From NCBI GenBank assembly GCA_029834535.1, contig JAQMWT010000034.1:124001-188000 (forward strand): 64,000 nucleotides of DNA, in the 5' to 3' direction. This stretch comes from Chrysophaeum taylorii (Eukaryota > Sar > Pelagophyceae > Pelagomonadales > Pelagomonadaceae). Made by a program: the position numbers and the translations under genes. The notes beneath the pieces are model-generated. The model saw only the letters and a program-made list of their open reading frames with translations, searched no databases and had not been told where the DNA came from. This document shows positions 19,184-28,249 of this stretch, one piece after another (within the stretch, counting starts at the first letter, position 1; each line of letters begins with the position of its first letter).

Positions 19184-20916
19184 GGACGACGACGAGTCCT
19201 TAGTATTAATTAATTTACTACGCCACTCATAAAGAAGAAGAAGAAGAAGAAGAAGAAGAAGACTATGTCAACGTGTGCGCCCTGCTGCTTGGAGGGGTCC
19301 TTCGGCGTGCCAAGAACGACGACGACGACGTGCCATAACGCGCGAACCACACAAAGACCGCGTCACAGAAGTCGCGATGCTATGTGCCGACGAGTCCAAG
19401 ACAACCGAGAGCAGAGCGTCTCGCCGCCTTATTATGGAGCCGAAAAGACAACGCGACAACCCGACAACCTCGGTCGTAAGGCTGGAACAGCACTATGCTA
19501 ACAATAACAACCACCACGAACAACGGCCAGAACACGTCCATATCAGCTCATTATCTTGTCCGCGCGTTTGTTATTATTACTCTCAAGCTCCACCGCACTG
19601 ATTTCCTTCCTCCAGAAACGAAAAAAAAAACCGCCACTCAATATCGCAAGTCAAAAAGGCCGTCTCAATGTCGCGAACGTGTTTTTACTCGCGGAACCAA
19701 ACTCCGAACATGATCCGGGGCCAACGACGACGGCGGCGCATCTCCGATGTTTATCTAGAGCCTCAGCGTCATGCGCGCGTACCTTGAGCATGGCGCCAGC
19801 ATGCCCCAGTCTAGGGTATAACGCCACTCGAAGTTATTATGCGGCGGTTTTCCATGTGACCACCTGCTTCTCAACCAGCCATCTCCACGATGGACAGGTT
19901 GTAGAGCGACATCTGGCTGTACATCATCAAAGATGTGCCCTAAAGCTGCGGGTACTCAGATCAGGGCCTCTAGACAACGTGCGAAATGTCGTGTTACCTC
20001 ACGCATGACTCTCCTCGCTGTCCACGGGCTGCATCTGGCTAGAGACTCGCGATCGATCGGAAACTAACTCTCTTCCGCATGCAGTCAAAAGGTGCGCTGC
20101 CGCCCATTTTCTCGTGCCAGCAGCGTGCCTATAGCTCGTACTCCGCGCTAGAGACTTACGCTCCCTGGGGTTTTACGGCGCTCCTCCGCGTACGGATGGC
20201 TAGGTGCTGCTACTTGGCCCGCAACTCCGAGCTGCGTACGCGTAGACCCCACCCTGTATTGCGGCGTCTTACCCTCTGAGGTTCGTTGCGCCTCCCTCGG
20301 AATGAATGCTCCCGGTGCTCCATGGACCCAGGAATTATTAGCGCGCGCGGATTGACAGGAAAGGGTATGGAGCGAGGTGTGTGTGGTGGCCTGGAAGAAG
20401 CCCAGGATGGACTCGGAAACTTTTGTTTTCAAAAAATGGCCGGGCAAAATTTAAATTGAAAAAGAAAAGAATCCGGATTCGCAAATTCCCAACGTTTGAA
20501 GAAATGGTAAAAAAAAAGGCGAAAATGCTATTCACGCCACTACTGAATTTCAAAGGTCTCAAAATATTCGCGGCGGTTGTCCAGAATTGTAGAAACCAGA
20601 TTTAATTAATTCCCCGACATAGAAGAGGGGAGGGTCGCTCGATGCCCCCGTGAGAGCACAGGGTAATGTTACGAGCGGAGCGAGATCTCTTTTTGAAGAA
20701 GAGAGGGCGCGAGGTCGGCATTTGCGGTATATATAACACGAGAGTGACGTTGTGTCGCCATCATCGTCGTCGTCGACGACGTCGTCGTCGTCAGGAAGCT
20801 TGAGACGGGCGCTTTCGCGCTCGCTCCGCGCCAACAGCGAGAACAACCAACATCCTTGGGGGGTGGACTGGCGCCTGGGAGTGAGCGAATAGGTGAATGT
20901 CACGTCGTGCTGCAAC
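19184..20916. other. Intergenic with (GAA)n, no gene seen
   Basis: A (GAA)n tract at 19230-19262 lies just after the decarboxylase. The rest has only short frames without codon bias. 20430-20610 is AT-rich. A GTC/GAC-rich stretch is at 20762-20793, which would be transcribed downstream of the F-box-like gene. Confidence 0.55.
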
Positions 20917-21903
20917 TCATAATAATTGCTTGTCTTCGACGATGTCGACAAACCACCAGAGGTGGGCGAGCGCGTCGTAGGTGAAGCCGTGCTCCTTCAT
21001 GAGGAGGGACAAACCCGCGCGGCCCGATTCTGCGAGAATGACGTGGGAGGCGACCATGATGTGGTCGTTGTAGAACGGGTTCTTGGAAGGGACGTCTTTG
21101 TACTCGAAGTATAGTCGTCTGCGGTCGTAGTCATCGACTTCGCCGTCATAGACTTTGACGGTATGGAAGTGCTTTGTAACGTAGAGACGGAGGCGGAGAC
21201 GGTGCTGGCACCTGAGCCAGACGTCAGTCGCTACGGGGAGGTCGTCGGCGACGAGGTCGAGAAAGTAGGCGGAAACTTTGGAGGGAAAAGTGAGATGGTC
21301 GTCACAGATGATCCACGGAAAGAGACGTGCGAACTCTTCGTCGCTCTGACAGTGGTTTGCGCGGAGGTACCACGCGAAGAGCGGCGGCAGCGACTCGGTG
21401 GTCCAGAGTGGCTCGAAGACAACCTCGCCAGCGCCAACGTCTGGTCTCACGGAGCGCGAGAGAATGGGGAGCTCCATAGGTCGGAATCGCATGTCGTCGC
21501 CGCCGTCCGGGGGCTCGGCGACGAGCGCGAGCTCAATGGTCGCCACCATGCTTTCGAGGCGCGGGCGAAGCGCGTCCTGGTCAACTCTGACGTCGCCTCG
21601 CGGTAGCGGACGCCGCTCGGCAATGAGCTGATCTTTGTAGAGTCGTGCCCAATCACCGATGGCGTTTCCCTCCTCGAGCTGGATGATCCCTCGCAGCCTC
21701 GGAAAGCGCGCGAGGGCCGAATGCTTCCAGCCGCCGCTGCGTCGCACTGCGCTCCGCGTGTGTGGACTCGCAACGCTGAGGGCGGCTAGACTGGGCGGCG
21801 TGAGGAAGCTCGCAACGAGGGACCAGTACGGACTGTCGTCGGTCGCCTTGTCGTCGTGGCGATCCGTCGTCATGAAGCCGTCTTTGCGAAGCTTGTGCGC
21901 CAT
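20917..21903 (-). CDS. F-box-like protein, otherwise unknown
   Basis: 328 aa when started at the ATG at 21903 (MAHKLRKDG). The frame is open for 72 further codons upstream, but these look non-coding (Ser/Ile-rich, lower GC). Residues about 23-45 (YWSLVASFLTPPSLAALSVASPHTRSAV) resemble the helical F-box that binds Skp1 in SCF ubiquitin ligases; the resemblance is modest. The remainder contains aromatic- and acid-rich segments (LFAWYLRANHCQSDEEFARL, LFPWIICDDH) that may recognise a target. No partner is nearby. It is a real gene by codon use; the function is tentative. Confidence 0.55.
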   Translation of the reverse strand: MAHKLRKDGFMTTDRHDDKATDDSPYWSLVASFLTPPSLAALSVASPHTRSAVRRSGGWKHSALARFPRLRGIIQLEEGNAIGDWARLYKDQLIAERRPLPRGDVRVDQDALRPRLESMVATIELALVAEPPDGGDDMRFRPMELPILSRSVRPDVGAGEVVFEPLWTTESLPPLFAWYLRANHCQSDEEFARLFPWIICDDHLTFPSKVSAYFLDLVADDLPVATDVWLRCQHRLRLRLYVTKHFHTVKVYDGEVDDYDRRRLYFEYKDVPSKNPFYNDHIMVASHVILAESGRAGLSLLMKEHGFTYDALAHLWWFVDIVEDKQLL

Positions 21904-22489
21904 TATGATGATGTTAAGAATAGGAAGAGGGCGATTACTGGAATTGTCCAGGCAAAAAAGAGTATGGGTCCTATGTATCCTTGAGGGAGATGTGCTGGGC
22001 AATATATCAAAACAGATCCCCGTTGATTCTTGAGGTGGGCAAATAAAACACCTAGGATTTATGCTTCTTGAAAGGAAAGAAGCCTCGTTTCTCCCTATTT
22101 CTGATCCGTATCGGCCCATCGGTCCCCCCAGTTGAAATCCACTTCAACGTACCGGTGACAACGTCTCTGAGGTGGGACAACAACATCATAACGCCGCCGC
22201 TGCTGCCGCCGATGTTTCTTCGGATCCTTCTTTGAATTTGTTGATAAAGACGCCTACCATCATGGTTCCGGCGACGAATCAAATCATCTTTGGTTGCGTG
22301 GCGCACGGAGTGACCAAATCATCATCGACGGGCTGAATCGCGATGACCGATGAAGTCAATCGCGAGCGAAGGGATGGGTGCCGGCGATGCGTGCGCTTCT
22401 TTTTGCGGCGTGGGTCGTTTCAAAAGCAAAACGTGTCCACATACGAGGACTGCACTTGCATCGTCCACCACCACGTCCGGCACCAACTA

Positions 22490-22760
22490 CAATTCATACT
22501 ACTAACTTGCTGATGATCCCAACGCCGTAGCGTGCAGGGTCAGAATCAGGTGCAGACGACCTCGGGGCACTGTTCAAAAGGAGCGGCGGGTAGAGTTCAC
22601 GCCTGTCGCCATGCAGAGACCGCGATTTGACCGACAACCATCTCGGCGGACTTCTGCGTCCATACCCCGTCTCGCGTCCCAAAATTCAAACCGGCCCGCC
22701 AGGTCTTTATGCCCCCCGGCCGGCCGGCCGGCCGGGTGCCAACCTGCGAGCGTACGGCGG
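22490..22760 (-). repeat. Short repeat family B, diverged copy
   Basis: Shares CGCCTGTCGCCATGC, GAGACCGCGAT(T/G)TGAC, GACAACCA and GTGCCAACCTGCG with the copies at 12.7, 13.9 and 52.4 kb. A (GGCC)n run at 22718-22736 is specific to this copy. Confidence 0.65.
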
Positions 22761-22785
22761 CGGCTAGCGATGTGCAAAAATATGT

Positions 22786-23619
22786 CTAGGATGACTTCTT
22801 CTTATTAACAAGCAGGCGCAGGTCGTCGGCGACACCATACTTGGAGTCGAGGTCGTCCGCGTGCTGAGCGGCAACCTTGTGGACATCCAAGCCGAGGGTC
22901 TTGAGAAGACGGAGTGCCGTCTTCGGGTCGGAACTCAAAAGCGATTTCGCGAGGAGCTTTGGTTTTTCGGTCTGTACCTCCTGGCCGAGGCCGACGAGCT
23001 CCAAGTTGAAACGAGCCCAAAGACCAAAGGGTACCCAGGCCTCGAGGGCGGCGCGGGTCTGCTCGGGGTTTTTGGTGCCGCCGCCCGTCCAGCCCAACTG
23101 ATTTGCGATGCGGTGGACGTGCGTGTCGACGGCAATGCCGGCGGTGATGCCGTGCGCGACCCTAAGAGTAATCAGTGCCATTTTTGGTCCGACCCCGGGG
23201 AGCGCGCACAGGGACTCCATCGTGTCGGGGACGCGCGAGTCGTGCTGATCCCTGAGGATCTGCGTCGCAGCGCGGATGTACTTCGTCTTGTTATTGTGGA
23301 AGCCGACTTTGCGAATGAGCTCGTGGAGCTCCTCGTCGGTCGTGTTGTCAAGGATGTTGTCCACGGTGAGGCCGTGCTTCCGGAGCGCGCGCATCGTCTC
23401 GGCCGTTACGAGGTCCTTGGTCTGCGAGGAGAGCATCAAGGAGATGAGGGTCTGGTACTGGAAGGTGGCCTCGTCAGCTTCTCTGTCGGCGAGGGCTTCG
23501 CTGCCCATCGCGTCGACGACGGCCGTCCGGTCCTTCCGCAGCTCTATGATCAGGTCCCAGGTTGCGCGCCAATTCTCGGGGGGACTCACCAGGCGGGGCC
23601 GCTTGGCCGCGGGTGCCAT
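22786..23619 (-). CDS. NTH1: Endonuclease III (NTH1/Ntg-type) DNA glycosylase/AP lyase without Fe-S cluster
   Basis: 277 aa. Removes oxidised pyrimidines and nicks the abasic site in base-excision repair. The helix-hairpin-helix LPGVGPKMA (140-148) holds the catalytic K146, and VDTHVHRIANQLGW (164-177) holds the catalytic D165. The four-cysteine [4Fe-4S] loop that normally follows is missing: after ELVGLGQEVQTEKPK there are no cysteines, and C138 is the only cysteine in the protein. Budding yeast Ntg1 likewise lacks the cluster, so activity is plausible. The C-terminal 60 residues are lineage-specific. It is divergent from CWC27 with 207 bp between starts, including a TTTG tract. Confidence 0.88.
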   Translation of the reverse strand: MAPAAKRPRLVSPPENWRATWDLIIELRKDRTAVVDAMGSEALADREADEATFQYQTLISLMLSSQTKDLVTAETMRALRKHGLTVDNILDNTTDEELHELIRKVGFHNNKTKYIRAATQILRDQHDSRVPDTMESLCALPGVGPKMALITLRVAHGITAGIAVDTHVHRIANQLGWTGGGTKNPEQTRAALEAWVPFGLWARFNLELVGLGQEVQTEKPKLLAKSLLSSDPKTALRLLKTLGLDVHKVAAQHADDLDSKYGVADDLRLLVNKKKSS

Positions 23620-23667
23620 CGACTCGACCCCCCGGAAGACCGCGAGCCACGCAAGCCGTCGTGCCGC

Positions 23668-23710
23668 CAGGGTTTGTTTGTTTGTTTGCTTGTTTGTTTG
23701 TTTGTTTGTT
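23668..23710. repeat. (TTTG)n microsatellite
   Basis: About ten TTTG units, one interrupted, in the divergent spacer between the endonuclease III and CWC27 genes. The same tetramer recurs at other gene ends (39778-39800 as CAAA, 53196-53218). Confidence 0.95.
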
Positions 23711-23826
23711 ATCTAGGGTTAGTAAATTCGCGAGAAGGGTGGTATGAACTTACAAACAAAAGAGCACTTATAAATGTTCCGGTACAACGAAAGTTCGAAA
23801 TGTTGCCCGCACTAACCCTAACCATA

Positions 23827-25086
23827 ATGTCGAGCGTCTACCACACCGAGCCGCCGACGTTAGGGAAGGTGATATTCCACACGTCCTACGGGCCGATCGA
23901 CGTGGAGCTATGGTCGAAGGAGGCCCCCAGAGCATGCCGCAACTTCGTGCAACTCGCGCTCGAAGGGTATTACGACCGTACCGTGTTCCATCGCGTGATT
24001 CCGGGGTTTATGGTGCAGGGTGGGGACCCTACTGGGACGGGCGAGGGCGGCGACAGCGTGTGGGGCAAGGCGTTTCGCGACGAGACAAACGCGCGGATTC
24101 GCTTCAACCACCGCGGCCAGCTAGCGATGGCGAACGAGAACAAGCCCGACACGAACCGGTCTCAGTTCTTTTTTAGCCTAGACGAGTGCCGGTGGCTCGA
24201 CGGTAAGCACACTATTTTCGGGACGGTTGCTGGTAATACCGTGTTCAATTTGCTGCGCATGGGTGAAGCCGAGCTGGAAAACGACCGCCCGGTCGAGGAC
24301 ATCGTGTTGAAGACCGTCGAGGTTCTGGCGAATCCGTTCGACGACGTCGTCCCGCGGCCCGTCTCCTCCTCCGAGCCGGAAGTGGCCGAAAAAAAGGTAC
24401 CGCAGCGCAAGGCGACCAAGGATCTGAAATTGCTCTCGTTTGGCGGGGAGGAGGAACCGCTGCCGGAGGAAGCTCCCGCTGCGAAGCAAAAGCCGCGGCC
24501 GGTCCCGCTTCCGGGGTTTTCGCCGTACGACTCGGACGACTCTGACGACTCGGAGGCTGCACCGCCAAAAAAACGCGTAGTCGACCGCGCGCGCGACGCC
24601 GGGGACTTCTCGGCCAAGATGGCCGCCCGGCTCAAAGAACGACAGGCGCGCGCTAAGCGACGCGAGGCGAAAACGGAGGACGACGTCGGCGAAAAGCTCG
24701 CGGCCATAAAGGAAGAGTCGCGCAAAGCGCGCGCAGCGCTCAAGGTTGCGCCCGCGACCGCGAAAAGTCGGGGGACCAAGCGTAGTGCCAAGGATCGCGA
24801 GAACGACACCCTCGCCCGGCTCGAGAACTTTAAGCAGGCCATCAGAACCACGAAGAGGTCGACGCCTCCCGTCGCGGAGGAGGCGGCATCCGCGCCAACC
24901 TACGAAGGCCAGGTCCTTGAGGAGGACGACGAGGGGGGTGACGACGACGGTAACGCAACGGACTGGTTTGTCGGCAAGCTTCAGTTCAAGAAGCACACCG
25001 ACGACCTCTTCCGGAACTCCGAGGCGGACGCGTACTTCACCGTCGACCCTCGAACCGAAGACCATCTCTGGAGAACGCCTAGGTAG
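23827..25086 (+). CDS. CWC27: CWC27-type spliceosomal cyclophilin
   Basis: 419 aa. Residues 1-175 are a cyclophilin domain with CWC27 hallmarks: IDVELWSKEAPRACRNF, FHRVIPGFMVQGGDPTGTGEGG, and NPFDD at its end. The C-terminal half is charged and low-complexity, with DSDDSDD, Lys/Arg coiled stretches and a terminal DWFVGKLQFKKH block like the one that ends animal and yeast CWC27. The family sits in the activated spliceosome (Bact) and pairs with CWC22/eIF4A3. Unlike human CWC27, which has Glu at the active-site Trp position, this protein keeps W123 (RWLDGKH), together with R56 and Q64, so it may be an active prolyl isomerase. An upstream in-frame extension exists, but homology begins at this ATG. 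Confidence 0.92.
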   Translation: MSSVYHTEPPTLGKVIFHTSYGPIDVELWSKEAPRACRNFVQLALEGYYDRTVFHRVIPGFMVQGGDPTGTGEGGDSVWGKAFRDETNARIRFNHRGQLAMANENKPDTNRSQFFFSLDECRWLDGKHTIFGTVAGNTVFNLLRMGEAELENDRPVEDIVLKTVEVLANPFDDVVPRPVSSSEPEVAEKKVPQRKATKDLKLLSFGGEEEPLPEEAPAAKQKPRPVPLPGFSPYDSDDSDDSEAAPPKKRVVDRARDAGDFSAKMAARLKERQARAKRREAKTEDDVGEKLAAIKEESRKARAALKVAPATAKSRGTKRSAKDRENDTLARLENFKQAIRTTKRSTPPVAEEAASAPTYEGQVLEEDDEGGDDDGNATDWFVGKLQFKKHTDDLFRNSEADAYFTVDPRTEDHLWRTPR

Positions 25087-26764
25087 TAGTAGCAGCCCGC
25101 CGCCTCGCGAATAGCAAGCCGCGGGCCGTCGCGACCGCCGGAGGCGCGTCCTCGTAGAGGAGGGTTTGGGGGCCGAGGGCCGTTGGGAGCTCGGGGGGTT
25201 GCGCCTCGAGGAAGTCGGGCGAGGATGCGCACCGCGCCGGGCTCGCGGGGGTCTTCGTCTTCTTCCTCCTCCTCCTCCTCCGGAGGCGAAGGAGAGTGGG
25301 CGATGAGGCACAGAGCGGAGTGGTCCTGCGCTTGTTCGAGCGTAGTACGTTTTGGTGGTTTGAAGGCGGCGCCGACGCCGGCCGTCGCTTTGTCACGAAG
25401 CCGCCGCCGCCGCCGCCGTCGTCGACCAATCTTTGCTTGCGCTGGAGCGCGAGATCCCGGGACACCTCTTTGGCTCGCTCGACGAACACATCGTGCCTCT
25501 TCTTGCGGAGGTGGTCCGGCGCAAAGACGTCGTGCCCCGAGGCGTCGGCGTGGAACCTCGCGGCGACGGCGATCTCTCTCCGGCGCTGGAGGGCGAACCG
25601 TTCGACTGATACGGGGTCAACAACAACTCGGCGACAACTCGGCTGCAGGTGCCGCCGCTTGGGCTTTGGCGGTGGTGGTGCCGACTCCTCGTCGTCGTCG
25701 TCGCGCTCCAAGCCCGCAACGAAGGCGCGCCGGAGCTGGTGGTACGCGAGGGCGCGGGATTTTGCCGAGTGCAGCACGTGCTCCGCTCTCAGCCACGCGA
25801 CGACATCGTCTTCCTCCTCGCACGCCGCCGCCGTTGGGGGTCTCCTCTTTTGAATAGGAGGATCCACGGTACGAGGACTAGACCGCCGCGAGCGCGCGTC
25901 CGCCGCGGCGATTGCCACTAAAACGTAGTCTTCCTCGAACGGCATTTTGCACGGCATGCGAGCGTCTTCCGCGACATTCAGCCAGAAGGTCGCGAGAAGC
26001 GCATCCAAGCGCGCGATGCGCGCCAGGGTCGTCGGCGTCCCATCCAGGATCGCGTAGAGCGCCTTGGCCTCGGCTACGGTCGACGGAACTCGCAGCAACC
26101 TCAGCGCCAGCAGCAGCTCGGGGAAGGAAAACCGGCCATCGTGGACAGCGCTCTCGACCTTCCGCAGCCTCGCCCTCGCGAACAACACGTGGAAGCCCCG
26201 AGTTTTTTTGGTTGCCGCAACCCTGACGACCAGCCCGACCGCCGCGAGCGGATCGAGATCGGGCGCCGCCGGTAACGCTTGAAAGGTTTCCTCCTCGTGT
26301 CTCGCGCGGTCGTCGAGTCGCCGGAGCACTTTGGCGCGACCCTTGACAAAATTAAGCATGCACTTCTGGGGCTTGAGCCGCGGCGCCAACGTCTGGTGGA
26401 TCATCGTTCGAATAGGGACCTCTCGACCGTCGTTCCTATCTGGCGCGCATCCCAACCTGAACAACCGAAGCTGGTATTCGTGGTACACCGTCCACCGCGG
26501 ATTGAACTCCTTTTCGTGCCTCTCGAAATGCCGCCACAGCCAAGCGACCGTCTCCAGCACGGCAGCGCTCGCGACCATCTCGGGGTCGTCGTTTGAAGCA
26601 AGGGCGCGATCCAGACCCCGCGGTTCCTCCCGCTTCAGCCAACTCCATTTTACGATCTCCAGGAAGTCGCTTATCTGCCGCGTCGCGGCGTGCCCATATC
26701 GTTGCTGCTGCGACACGAGCTGCTCGGACACCACGCCAAACTCCGAAGCGCTATCTTCGACCAT
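25079..26764 (-). CDS. Unknown basic protein with Ser-Ala-Ser-Pro motifs
   Basis: 561 aa from the ATG at 26764. Not recognised. The N-terminal third is helical and Trp/Arg-rich (KWSWLKREEP, VAWLWRHFERHEKEF). Residues about 210-235 (DGRFSFPELLLALRLL) look like one half of a degenerate EF-hand. The C-terminal third is low-complexity: a Gly run, RPASAPPS, and CASSPTLL and CASSPDFL repeats, with Arg/Lys runs. The 3' end overlaps that of CWC27 by 8 bp on the opposite strand, and codon use is like the other genes. It could be a cytoskeletal or flagellar protein; nothing proves it. Confidence 0.6.
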   Translation of the reverse strand: MVEDSASEFGVVSEQLVSQQQRYGHAATRQISDFLEIVKWSWLKREEPRGLDRALASNDDPEMVASAAVLETVAWLWRHFERHEKEFNPRWTVYHEYQLRLFRLGCAPDRNDGREVPIRTMIHQTLAPRLKPQKCMLNFVKGRAKVLRRLDDRARHEEETFQALPAAPDLDPLAAVGLVVRVAATKKTRGFHVLFARARLRKVESAVHDGRFSFPELLLALRLLRVPSTVAEAKALYAILDGTPTTLARIARLDALLATFWLNVAEDARMPCKMPFEEDYVLVAIAAADARSRRSSPRTVDPPIQKRRPPTAAACEEEDDVVAWLRAEHVLHSAKSRALAYHQLRRAFVAGLERDDDDEESAPPPPKPKRRHLQPSCRRVVVDPVSVERFALQRRREIAVAARFHADASGHDVFAPDHLRKKRHDVFVERAKEVSRDLALQRKQRLVDDGGGGGGFVTKRRPASAPPSNHQNVLRSNKRRTTPLCASSPTLLRLRRRRRRKKTKTPASPARCASSPDFLEAQPPELPTALGPQTLLYEDAPPAVATARGLLFARRRAATTT

Positions 26765-27133
26765 GTCTTCTTCCAAGCTCTAACCCCCTCTAAGTCGGTC
26801 GGTGGGTGGGTGGTCAACCCTGCCCATCACAGCTGTGACGGTCGACTGCGGCTATAGCAAAAAGGCCAACCGCGCACGACAACAACAACAACAACCTACG
26901 ATGGCGGTCGTGGCGGCACTGGCTCCGAGTTTATATGTTCAGTCTATCACGCACGAGTCCCACCACGGTTCCCGCCTTTGCCTCGTTGATGAAAACGACC
27001 GGCCTCTTTTTTGTAATAATGTATCGGCTGCCTTTAGGAACGGATCCTGAGCGTGAACCGCGTGGGAAAGCCGCGCAGGCCGCAAAGCGTCGCCGAGACC
27101 CGAGCAAAAACCCGCGAGTTGACCACAGGCAGG

Positions 27134-28069
27134 TTATTCGTCGTATCCCGAATCGCAATCCCATTGACAAATTCCCTGGGAGAGCAATTCTGTCGTCGTC
27201 GCGTCGGAGCGGCAGCAGAAGATGGCGCAAAAAGGGAGCGACGGAGCCTTGGGTGGGGGTGGACTCGGAGGAGGTGTCACGTACTTGAATTTCGGCTTTG
27301 GGCATTCGTCGCCGGCGTAAACCCCTTCCGAGGAGTCCCATTGGACGGGATTCGCCACCATATCAGAAGCCGCGCCCCCGTCCTCGACGTCGCGCCCCTC
27401 GTAATAGGTGGCGACAACGTCCGGTTTCGCCGCGTCGAGCTTGACGACGACGTCACCCTCGTCGATGGCGTCACGATAGGCTTTGGGCTGCAGCTGCTGG
27501 CGCGCATGATTATTCTCGCGAAGATTCAGTTGCTCGTCGTTGTTTCGAGGAGCCCCGTTCTTTTTTTTCTCTTCGCGGCGCGAAAGCTCGTGGTGAGACG
27601 CAACGCGAGCGATCGCGGCGAGCGCGTCGACGCTGATTTGGTCTTCGTCGCGGACGATCGTACAAAACTCGTCCTTGGAAATGACGGCGTCTCCATCAAT
27701 ATCGAGCGTCGAGAACAAGACCATTTCTTCGAAGAGCGACCCCCGCTTGCGAATCTCGTCGTTTGTCTTCCGAGTGGTGAAAAGGAGCTCGGAAACGCTC
27801 ACGCTGCCGGTTTGGTTGGTGTCGAACAGGCTAAATGCGTCTTCGGGACGAGCCCTTATGTCGGCAGGCGTCCAGTTGTGCCCCTTGAACTTTGGGGATG
27901 GAGACTTGCTAATTTGGTCCACAAACGTTCTCGTCTCGTCGGAGGCTCGGGTTTGACCATTGGTGCGTGGGGCCATGTTGTGACGAGCAGTATCATCATC
28001 ATCATCATCATTTATGGATTTTTTTGTAGAAGCGCCGCGCTTTGTTGGCGCAGGAGGACCCATCCGCAT
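27134..28069 (-). CDS. EF-hand calcium-binding protein
   Basis: 311 aa from the ATG at 28069; M32 at 27976 (MAPRTNGQ) is an equally good start, because the segment before it contains an Asp run created by an (ATC)n repeat. Two adjacent EF-hand loops are complete: DTNQTGSVSVSE (83-94) and DIDGDAVISKDE (123-134), each with acidic position 1 and Glu at position 12. They sit in AFSLFD... and ...FSTLD helix contexts, so the protein should bind Ca2+ as a pair. The C-terminal half is unordered, Pro-rich (PPPSPPPPKAP) and ends with Cys-containing residues CAIFCCRSD, a possible lipidation or metal site. Divergent from the fibronectin-III gene. Confidence 0.75.
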   Translation of the reverse strand: MRMGPPAPTKRGASTKKSINDDDDDDTARHNMAPRTNGQTRASDETRTFVDQISKSPSPKFKGHNWTPADIRARPEDAFSLFDTNQTGSVSVSELLFTTRKTNDEIRKRGSLFEEMVLFSTLDIDGDAVISKDEFCTIVRDEDQISVDALAAIARVASHHELSRREEKKKNGAPRNNDEQLNLRENNHARQQLQPKAYRDAIDEGDVVVKLDAAKPDVVATYYEGRDVEDGGAASDMVANPVQWDSSEGVYAGDECPKPKFKYVTPPPSPPPPKAPSLPFCAIFCCRSDATTTELLSQGICQWDCDSGYDE

Positions 28070-28249
28070 CCCAAAATAATAGTCCACCAGGAGGTTCTTT
28101 GGTGCCGTTGAACGTCCCGCATCGGAGATAGCATTTGGTTTTCTGACTCAGGGAAACCGCCCACTGCAAGTAAACCGAACCACCACGAGACGATGATGAT
28201 GATGAGAGCTTTGTTTTCTGGTTGAACGACCAACCAACCAAGCAACCAG

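Noticed and set aside
22861-23826. In-frame upstream extension of CWC27 by 322 codons
   Set aside because: It is antisense to the endonuclease III gene, and the cyclophilin family starts at the ATG at 23827.
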